Below, in pieces: positions 56,009 through 64,000 of a stretch of 64,000 bases of DNA. How positions within the stretch are numbered: position 1 is the stretch's first letter; each line of letters begins with the position of its first letter. The DNA comes from Grammothele lineata (Eukaryota > Basidiomycota > Agaricomycetes > Polyporales > Polyporaceae). Position numbers and translations under genes: made by a program. The notes beneath the pieces are model-generated. The model saw nothing but the letters and a program-made list of their open reading frames with translations. It did not search any database and was not told the DNA's origin. The stretch is from assembly GCA_002150815.3 (NCBI GenBank), contig NDFF03000013.1, positions 310,001 to 374,000 of the forward strand, written 5' to 3'.

Positions 56009-56509
56009 CTAAGCCTTCCGGTTCGCCTTCTTGGCGGCCGCTCGAGCGCGGGTGATCTGCTTCTTCCAGCCATAGCACTGGTTGCACCCTGCAGACAATA
56101 TCAAGTAATCAGCAATTCAATCCACCAGCGGCTCTTGCAAGAAACGACCAGTGTCGAGCGGACATACCGGTAGAGCCATGCTTCTTGCACTGATACACGC
56201 CCTCCTTGTTCTGGCTGGACGCGGGGGCTTCAAGACCGTCGCGGTCGATGGGGTCGAACTGATCGCACGACCACCAACGAGTCAAAATACGGGTCGTGAA
56301 GTACAAATTGAATGCGTACTCCGAAGAAGGTGTCGTTCTCTTCCCGCCCGTCGTACGAGCACTCGGCGCACTGTGGCAACGCCGGGCGTCCTCAGCACCT
56401 CGTACTACGGGGGAGCGCCGGCGCGGCGTATGATACTCACGACCTCTTTGAAGTGCTGACAGAAGTAGGCGTCGTTGATCTCGATGGGGGCGGGAGCAGC
56501 CTCGGCCAT
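56009..56509 (-). CDS. Cys-rich small protein, 96 aa, four exons
   Basis: Exons 56509-56441, 56370-56320, 56258-56168 and 56088-56009 join in phase and give a 96-aa protein starting MAEAAPAPIEINDAYFC. It has CQHFKEVCAEC, then YQCKKHGSTGCNQC, so six cysteines plus histidines are spaced like one or two zinc sites, and a basic C-terminal tail (RARAAAKKANRKA). The second half lies across three tiny exons that open reading frames alone would not reveal. A TATA box lies at 56634-56640. The exact function is unknown; a small zinc-binding nuclear or ribosome-associated protein is one guess. Confidence 0.7.
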
Positions 56510-58022
56510 GATGGTGAGTGTGGCTGGTACAGCGGCTGGTCGATGGGTCTAACGAGAAGTCTACAGGGAAAGCGAGCAGTCGCGATATGGGGTTCAACAA
56601 GGAGGACGGTGGGGATGGGAACGAGCTGGCAGGTTATATAGGGGCATCGCGCGAAGGCGAGGGGATTCCCGGGCGAGGGCTGGGGGACGGGGGTGGCTGG
56701 ACTTGCGGGGCCAGATGACGGGTCAGGAGGTCCTCCCGCGCCTCCAACGCCCCAGCCCAACCCAGTTCTCCATCGACCGCGTCACGTCACGTGCACGTCC
56801 AGACGCAGCAGGTCAATTGAGTTGGATGCTTCGTCTGGTCCTAGGCTCATCTTCTTTTTCCCTTCAGGCCCTCGCACAGTCCCCGTGTCCTTCTTCGGCT
56901 CGAGATATAAACGGACCTCGGATCCGGCGTCTCAGCACACTGCTATACGCGCATAGTGGAATGGGCCGCCCTCTCCATCATGGAATGAAACTGCACAATG
57001 CTCGAGCTTGCTCAGCCCTATGTTCTACGAAGCCTTTTGCCACTTCACCAATACGAACAACCAGGCCTGGGTAATCCGCGGGGCTCTGCAGCAGATTCGT
57101 GCATACGCTTGGCCGGTATGTTTTCATCTCACGTCCGCGCCGCATGCGCTCACGCGTACCAGATCGTGCACCATATCCAGCCTCATAAGCACCACGGTAC
57201 ACGTTCATGTGCGCCTCTGGTACTCTCTACGTCCTTGAATGCGCAGCAAATACTCTGAGAAGCATCGACGCAAGTGAAGCTTCCCGGAGTTACGGCGTCG
57301 CGCTTCAGTCACGTAGTAAGTTTCTCTTCGTGTAGTCGCAGACCCCACAAGTGCCGCGCATATACCTGGCGAATCGTCACTCTGGGTGGACTTCGTAGCA
57401 GCCCACAAAGAGCGTGGGGCGGGTTGAATTGTGACTGTCTGCACAACGTTGCCTGTCATCATGCCGCAGTGCGCGTAGCACAAAGGCATTAAATGTGTTG
57501 TTCTACTTTACGTGGTCGCGCGATACCTACAGAATGCCCCTACTGATCGAGTGCTCTCGCGCGACCTCGCAGGTATCGACAGGCCTTCCGGTCCTCCGAC
57601 GACCAAGGACAATCTCAATCACTTATAGACCAAACCGCATTTGCTAACGACAGTGTCATCCAATGGCGTCAGCGCACTGCATGGCTAGTCGTTCTTACCC
57701 CGTTCAGTGATGCATCACGCGTAGGCGCTCAAGCCTCATTTACCCGGAAGCCGACCGGCATTCGTCTCGCGCAAGTATCGTAGGGCTGAGTGAGCTGCGT
57801 GGACTTCGCAGTACTACGTGAGCCGCATATCAGCTATCCCCGCTGGATCGCCTCGACGAGCACCACTCGCCGGGCGACGGTGGGGATTCGACGTCGATGA
57901 GCGAGTTTGTGTTGAGGGGATATATAGGGCCAACGACCAGTCCTAGTGAGTGGCATCCTACAAACTTCTCCCGCCTCATCCTCACTTACAGTGAACTGTT
58001 TCTGAACTCTGCATAAAGGACA
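56510..58022. other. Spacer with TATA boxes on both sides and one weak gene candidate
   Basis: A minus TATATAA (56634-56640) serves the 96-aa gene, and a plus TATATA (57921-57926) precedes the reductase at 58023. A plus-strand frame at 57009-57116 (FYEAFCHFTNTNNQAW, ending at a GTATGT donor) may be an exon, with TATA-like ATATAAAC near 56904, but I could not complete a gene. Confidence 0.35.
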
Positions 58023-59502
58023 ATGCCTACTATTACTCCTGGTTCCAAAGTTCTCGTCACCGGCGCGAACGGCTTCCTCGCAATGTGGACCGTGCGCAGG
58101 TTACTTGAAGAAGGCTACACCGTACGCGGTACCATCCGCACGGCGAAGCGCGGCGAGTATGTCAAAAACATGTTCAGGGAATACGGCGATAAGCTCGAAA
58201 TTGTGGTCGTACCAGACATCGAGGCGGTCAGTTCATCCCTCATAATACTCACATTGCTTGCTGACGTTATGATGGAAATTTATAGGATGGCGCCTTCGAC
58301 GAGTTTGTGCAGGACGTGCAGGGGGTGGCACACCTCGCGTCGCCGTATCACTGGAATGCGGAGGAGCCTGACGGTAAGAGGTCTGTAGAACGGTGGAATG
58401 CTTCGCTTTAACGAAGGAATCGACTAGAACTTATCAAGCCCGCCGTTCGCGGTACCGCAAGCATACTTCAAAGCGTGCTGCAGCATGGGTGAGACACTTT
58501 CAACGATCATTGCGTCTATACCATGTTTCTGATGCGCGTTTCTGGATCTTAGGACTAATGTAAGACGAATTGTGATCACGAGCTCTACCGCCGCAGCCGT
58601 CCGCCAGACCAACCTCCCCGGACACTTCACCGAGGTGGACTGGAACGACGAATCGGTGGAGAGCGTGAAGGCAGAGGGACACAAGGCTCCGAACGTCCTG
58701 AAGTACTTTGCGTCGAAAGTTCTAGCTGAGAAGAGTAAGAAGCATTGGATTTTCGGTGTCACGCAGACATCCACTCACGCCCGTTTGTCCCCTCTCACAG
58801 CTGCTTGGGATTTCTACGAGAAATATAAGAATGTTATTGGGTGGGACATCGTCACGATCCTACCGCCCGCTGTGAGTACACTCGAGTCAATAGTAGGAAG
58901 GACAGACGTTGACAGCCCATCCTGCTTGCAGATCGTCGGCGTGCGTATCCAGTTGCTAAGCTCGCGATAACGTACCTGCTAACTCCGACCTCCTCCAGCC
59001 CTCGCTCAGCGAGATCGCTTCGCCCGAGGCGGCCAACACATCCATGGCGATGCTCTACAACGCCTTGATCAGGGGCGCGATGGACAACGCGACGCTCACC
59101 AACTTCGGCAACGCGTGGATCGACGTGCGCGACGTCGCGCTTGCGCACATCCGCGCGCTCGAGCGCCCCGCGGCTGAGGGCCGCGTCATCGTTAGCGTGG
59201 AGAGCTTCAAAGTCCAGGATTGGCGTACGTTCCCTCTCTTCATCTGTGGCGTCCGGTCTTCGCGCGAGGCTAACACATCCGCACATATAGTGGACGTCGC
59301 ACATAGGCTGGAGACGATGCCGTACACGCGTGGGCCGGTCGCGCGCGGGGACACGGCGTACGACAAGTCTAGGGCGGTGCACGAGCTTACCTTCGACACG
59401 TCCAAGATGGGGAACGCGCTGGGGATGAGGCCCGAGTCGCTCATCACAATGGAGCAGTGCGTACGCGACTTCCTGGCCGACTTCCATGCGCGGGAATGGT
59501 AG
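58023..59502 (+). CDS. NAD(P)-dependent extended SDR reductase, paralogue 2, 350 aa
   Basis: Eight exons join in phase: 58023-58226, 58286-58373, 58428-58488, 58553-58734, 58801-58871, 58932-58940 (9 nt), 58999-59224 and 59291-59502. Motifs are TGANGFL (13-19), RGTIR, VAHLASP, S129 with Y169-x3-K173 (YFASK), ILPPAIVGPS and the C-terminal [11 protein letters not shown] block. It belongs to the same CCR/dihydroflavonol/GRE2-like branch as 3185-4449, and the first intron lies at the same place in both. The seven introns against two in the other copy show that the pair is not a recent duplicate. It should reduce an aldehyde or ketone using NADPH; the substrate is unknown. Confidence 0.88.
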
Positions 59503-60087
59503 AGCCCGGCTCCCTGCTACTGTCAGCAATGACAGTCCTAGTACAGCAACTGCCCGTGGCTGGCTTTGGCTCTCCCATGTCAGCGTGTCATGTTGTACCT
59601 TGTAATGGAATGCATGTGCGATTATCTGGATAATGCTGTAACGGTGGCCATGGTTGCTCGGTGTTCTGTTATTGAATGCATCTGCTCGACTACCACAAAC
59701 CAGAGTCTCGGGGGAGGCAAAAAATCCGAGACGGGCGTCTATCTGTCATCGCGCCTTGTTCTCAATCGTCACTACCTCGCGTCGTTCGTTCACGTTCGGA
59801 GATGGGAAAGTTGCCTATACGGCCCGTTTTTTAAGCAATGCCGGAACGTCGATACATTCTACTGCTGAACCGGACGTTCCGATGTTACTTACTGCGCTCG
59901 ATTTCGTTAGGACACCGTCGCTCGCACTGCGTCACTCCTGCTTCAATTGTCAGATCCCCCGCGAACACGCTAAAGTCGGCACAATGTCCTTGTGAGTTGC
60001 TATTCTAGGTGTCCTCTGACGCCTGCTGATCCTCGTCGGGCTATGTGAAAGGTGAAACATTCATCACATTCACCTTCCATGCGAGCT
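59503..60087. other. Intergenic, no supported gene
   Basis: Short frames only. Confidence 0.35.
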
Positions 60088-60794
60088 TCAGTCGGATCGT
60101 CTCGCCGCGGCCTTGCAGCCCGCAGATGCGCGAGTTCGATATCTATCCGTCACATCGAGAGCCCCTATGTGCTCGTCGCAAGGTTCCATGTATATATGCT
60201 CCTTCCGATTCTCTTGCGTGACGTGCTGCCTGTCAATGACGGAGAAGACCAGCGTAGAATGGTACGTGGCGTTCTGCCAACTGCAGCTGATCGATCGTAT
60301 ATCTGACGCATCTCCTGTTCTCATGGTCTGTATCTCTATGTCCCAGTAATACACTGAAGTAGCATATTCATCCTGAGAGAAAACCCGTTAACGTTACCAC
60401 TTGCAGCTGAAGCAGGGAGATTCCCATCTCGACCGACGTCATTCCTTGGAGGCTGAAACTACGTGGACCTAGCGTCGTCGTCAGGTGGCTTGTCGATCAA
60501 ACAAATCTTGGTCCTCATTCGAACTTGAGCGTGGCTGTGGCGAACCGGGATTAGTATCATGTCGTCACTGGTTCGATGGAACGTCGAAGCGACCGGCGGA
60601 GTATACATGAGCCATGGCCGGAATGAGCTCTGGATCTGGCCTTTATGCGCCCAGTTGCGCACCTGTTACTAATAGCTGATCGCACACGTTGAATCCGAAG
60701 GCAAGTCCCTAATGTCTGCTTGTCCGCCATTCTTGCTGACAGCCGGTTTCCTGCGAATATAGAATGTCCAGGCCTCTGTCAGGGCTACGAGCAT
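60088..60794 (-). CDS. Hypothetical protein, about 180 aa, three exons (middle junction unresolved)
   Basis: Exon 1 (60794-60741) encodes MLVALTEAWTFYIRRKPA, exon 2 starts at 60662 (VRNWAHKGQIQSSFRPW ... DDMILIPVRHS) and exon 3 runs 60372-60088 (DEYATSVYYWDIEIQTM ... TYHSTLVFSVIDRQHV). Exons 1 and 2 join in phase. The donor that ends exon 2, near 60470-60500, could not be fixed. No domain is recognised. A TATATA element at 60929-60936 is placed correctly for this gene. Confidence 0.4.
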
Positions 60795-60928
60795 TGGAAG
60801 TGCTCGGTGACCCGATGAGAACTAATGAAGATGAGGTGTTCCTATATCGATCTGCTGTGCTTGAAACGCGATGCCCACCTTGCTCCGGAGAAGTGGCTGG
60901 ACCGAAGAGACCCGGGGGACGTCCAAAC

Positions 60929-60936
60929 GATATATA
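60929..60936. promoter_or_regulatory. Self-complementary TATATA element in a divergent intergenic region
   Basis: GATATATA reads as a TATA box on both strands. It lies about 135 bp before the minus-strand gene at 60794 and may also serve the plus strand (a short ATG frame at 60981; the DUF6533 gene starts at 61193). Confidence 0.35.
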
Positions 60937-61192
60937 GCCGCTAGCATGCAGCCAGAGTGGAGTTACCGTCCACCACTACCATGGCTGCTGTCCTGACCGG
61001 AAACGTGGCCTTGTTATACGCGACGAAGGTTGGTGGACTATTTAGCCTGAGTATCTGACCGGTGGTTGATATATCGTGGAGTGCTCATTGTGTTCCAACT
61101 ATCAGTACCTTCAAGGTGGGCATGCCAGAATACGAACGAACGTCATCTCATCAGTTACACGGCTCCGTAGTGGCTAGTGCGGCTTTCGCAGT

Positions 61193-62986
61193 ATGTCCCT
61201 CCGCCATTGTCTCTCCGCTCTCGTCGTACCAACACATTTGCAGCTGTGCGACATCATGCAGACTCTTCCCGACGAAGTGTGATCGTCTCGTCTGCGGGTT
61301 ACTTAAGTTGTCTCACTGGTAACTATTCTTTAGGTGACTTTGGTATGGCCATCTCGTTGGAGTGTAACGAAGGTCATGTTCTTGTTGAACAAATACTCAA
61401 TCGTTCTCGACTGTATGCTGAGGATATCATGTATGTCACATAATAACACCTCCGTATGATCGTCGGTGACACGTCCTCGTAGTTGACTTGATCACCAAGG
61501 AGCCAGAGGTCCTACCGACTCTTCACTACCACGTCTTCCTTGACTTACGTATTATCATAGGCGTGTCGATCGCAGTTTGAGGCGCTACTATGTAAGTCCT
61601 CCATTCCCTTATTGTTTACAATCATGAATGTAACAATCGGTCCCGCAGATTCCCTCGCATTCGGAGCCTTTTTATCTGAAGGTGTGTTTCCCAGCCACTT
61701 AGCGACAGGAAGATAGTTCAGTCCTAAAGAGTCTCATAACAGGTATCCTTCTCACAAGAACGATGGCACTGTGGGGGTTTCATAAATATGTCGTGATCCT
61801 CCTGATTGGCGCTTTTCTTGAGATGATGGTCTGTATTTCTGCATACCCGTAGATTTCCGTTGGCTCATTCCTTCATCAGCCATTCTCTCTCTACTCAGTA
61901 CAACAAACGAATATCTACCTCACTTGTAGGTGTCCGCAGTACGCAAGTTTGAATTCACTTCTTATGCATCTGCAGTTCCTTCTCGAGATATTATACGTAC
62001 TGTCGGTTGCACGCCGGGCGCTCAGATACAGGACACGTTCCCTGCATACCTGTGGATGATGATCGGTGAAACAGGTGATATGCATGAGATTTCTCCGTCA
62101 TTCATTAACCGGTACTGTTATTAGGTATTGTAGTACTTTCCATGATCAAATGGTTTGCGGAACCTCGAGGTCAGTGTCACCGCGTCCTTTCGGGTTCGGA
62201 ACATCGACACCCGCTTCTAGTTCCACAGTTGGGCGGAAGGAGCCTCATTCTAACACTGTACCGTGACGGTAGGCGCATCATCTTGTGATAGACGCCTCCG
62301 TTCATCCTATGCCGTTTGATCAACAGGGATCGTCTTCTATCTCATCGTATTCTGTGCGTTTTCCTCCAGTCGTGCTATGTGAAAACGCCGCTCAGGCACC
62401 GACTCGCGGTGTTCTACTATCCAGTTATGTCTCTGGCAAATGTTTGTGTGATTACGCTCGCCCCCGTAAGTCTTCTTCAACCTGTGTACCTAGTAGATAC
62501 TCGCTTATTACTGTGGTGATGTGCACAGGATGAGCTCGTCTCTTCCATGCAAGTGTCAGTAGCTTTTCCTCATCGCTTGTTTACCGCCGAGCTTGATGTC
62601 CATAGCTGATACAAGGATTTCCCCATCGCAGCCCGCTCCGTGTCGTCCATAGTTCACTATGCACCCGCGTCATGCTCAACCTCCGGAAGGCTCTCGCCCG
62701 GTCGTCTAATACTACGCTTGGTGACTTCGTCAAGAACACAACACTAACGTTTGATGACCCCGCCCGCAACACTTCGGATGGCATCTTAGAGGAGCATACG
62801 GGGTGGGATATGCACGAACTGGAGGATGCAGATCGCGATGTGAGATCGCCTGTGCGTTTCCCTGAACGTCCCATTGTGCTGTTTAGGCCTCTGAACGCTG
62901 ACATGGTCGTACACAGGACGCTGGTCGTATGTGCTAGTGATGGCTATATAAAGCACAAAAGCCATTCTTCCATTCGGAAGAAATGA
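61193..62986 (+). CDS. DUF6533-domain membrane protein, 360 aa, thirteen exons
   Basis: Exons are 61193-61276, 61334-61430, 61483-61508, 61561-61591, 61649-61681, 61743-61828, 61930-62074, 62125-62169, 62221-62268, 62327-62368, 62425-62465, 62529-62578 and 62632-62986, all in phase. CDIMQTLPDEVTLVWPSRWS and VTKVMFLLNKYSIVLD match the DUF6533 signature. Hydrophobic helices follow (FGAFLSEGILLTRTMALWG, KYVVILLIGAFLE, YLWMMIGETGIVV, DGIVFYLIVFCAFSIMS), then LCTRVMLNLRKA and a long hydrophilic tail, the usual layout of this large agaricomycete family of roughly seven-helix proteins. The start may be the ATG at 61193 or lie upstream. The junction at 62578/62632 is the least certain. Function of the family is unknown; receptor or transporter roles have been suggested only by topology. 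Confidence 0.8.
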
Positions 62987-63553
62987 CAGATCTCACGGAC
63001 ATGTCGTATATATGTGGACGGATTTTCCGCATTTGTGAGCCTCGAAGTCCTGAGCGCAGTGTGCTAAAACAGTCGTCAAGCATCTTTCTACGTCCAATAT
63101 GTTGTCCTGCGTTACGGCCTGAAAAGCGGTTCAACTATAATGCCATCCGCCGAGCGTAAGCGGCTCTTCGGAATCGAGAAGTGTGTCAATGCGGAAGAAT
63201 GCCAGTGGCAGATGCTAGGATTGACACGAGTTTTGGTATAAGTGGACGAAAATGCGGTATACCCATTGTTGCTCGCTGATTTCGATGAATTGCAGCGCCT
63301 CTGCGACCTTCCGCATTTAAATACGCGCGAGGAGGAAGCTGGCTTTCAACTACATTCTACGCTCTACATATGGATGCTAACTCCCACATTCGATACGATC
63401 TTCTATATATGATCAAGGTTGGCGACGTCTTCTTGTAGCAAACTCTGGGACTGCTCACGAGAAGCTTTTCCGCAGTGCTCGAAAGGTACGTTGAACCGAA
63501 ATCATTTCAAAGTTCTTCAAAGAACATCATGAACTTATGAGATCATCAGTGGC
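62987..63553. other. Intergenic between tandem DUF6533 genes
   Basis: No gene is supported; a TATATA-containing stretch near 63405 could belong to the promoter of the next gene. Confidence 0.35.
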
Positions 63554-64000
63554 ATGTTTCGCTTTCTGGGTGCGCACGCAACGTTGCAAATGTATCCGGC
63601 TGTGATATATCCTGCGCAGATAGTCGACATTATGGATACATTGCCAGACGAGGTTAGCTGTAATATTCCTGTTGTAACGTTTCTTCTGGCTGACACCAAT
63701 GCATAGGTCATGCTCGTGTGGCCAACCCGTATGAGCGTAATCAAGATCATGTACTTGGGTAATAAGTACTTCGTCCTCGTGGATATGATACTCAGTGTCT
63801 CATGTAAGGCACTCGATCTAGTTACCCTTGTTCCTTTCTTATACTCACGATCATCAGTTGACTTACTCACAACCAATCCACATGTCCGTGACCTTCCTTA
63901 AGCTCACTAACACTGTATGCCATCTTATTGCAGACTCACTCGCCATGCTTCTAGTCCTGCGAAGCCCAATATAAAGCTATTGTTTGTAGGTGTCATGAAC
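63554..64000 (+). CDS. DUF6533-domain membrane protein, second copy, truncated by window end
   Basis: Exons 63554-63652 (ends IVDIMDTLPDE), 63707-63803 (VMLVWPTRMSVIKIMYLG), 63858-63883 (FDLLTTNPH) and one from about 63950 (SCEAQYKAI) correspond one to one with exons 1-4 of the preceding gene, with introns in the same places. It is a tandem paralogue that continues beyond position 64000. The conserved Trp-Pro and Asn-Lys-Tyr positions are kept, and no stop is seen in the exons present. Confidence 0.7.

Noticed and set aside
50166..59502. Secondary-metabolite gene cluster
   Set aside because: No backbone synthase (PKS, NRPS, terpene cyclase) or pathway regulator is present; gene types are housekeeping-like.

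Overview
The window looks like nuclear DNA of a basidiomycete fungus, most likely an agaricomycete. Genes are broken by many 48-65 nt introns with GTRNGT donors and short CTAAC/CTGAC branch sites. TATA boxes lie about 90-160 bp upstream of start codons, and the gene families present (DUF6533 membrane proteins, a KDM3-type JmjC protein, a Helitron) fit that group. I worked out gene structures by hand from splice signals, reading-frame phase and paralogue comparison. Exon limits are therefore inferences unless called intact ORFs.

Left part (1-7 kb): two tandem copies of an orphan nucleotidyltransferase-like family, an NADP-type extended SDR reductase, and the first member (283 aa) of an unrecognised family with an acidic C-terminus. 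Between 7 and 14 kb coding density is low, with one small gene at 10-11 kb and part of a dispersed repeat. A KDM3-type JmjC demethylase with a terminal C2H2-like finger lies at 13.9-16.7 kb. It is followed by a GC-rich minisatellite of higher order (2 x 372 bp), the second acidic-tail paralogue (372 aa), and a CLK/SRPK-like kinase at 20.7-22.1 kb.

Middle part (22-42 kb): sparse and lineage-specific. It holds small multi-exon hypothetical genes, probably decayed copies of lineage-specific genes, an F-box-like protein, the third nucleotidyltransferase-like copy (34.5-35.8 kb) and a 442-aa hypothetical protein (38.3-39.9 kb). A Helitron follows (about 42.1-49.0 kb) with a nearly intact Rep/helicase ORF. 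Its N-terminal coding region is offset by one apparent frameshift. A foldback MITE (49,120-49,333) and an intron-containing tRNA-His(GTG) lie just beyond it.

Right part (50-64 kb): conserved housekeeping-type genes. These are an AAAP amino-acid transporter with two GC-AG introns and two microexons, a SAM methyltransferase, cystathionine gamma-lyase, a 96-aa Cys-rich protein, a second SDR paralogue with a 9-nt microexon, a small hypothetical gene, and two tandem DUF6533 seven-helix-type membrane proteins, the last running off the window. The transporter, cystathionine gamma-lyase and methyltransferase could all touch sulfur/amino-acid metabolism, but nothing shows that they are co-regulated.
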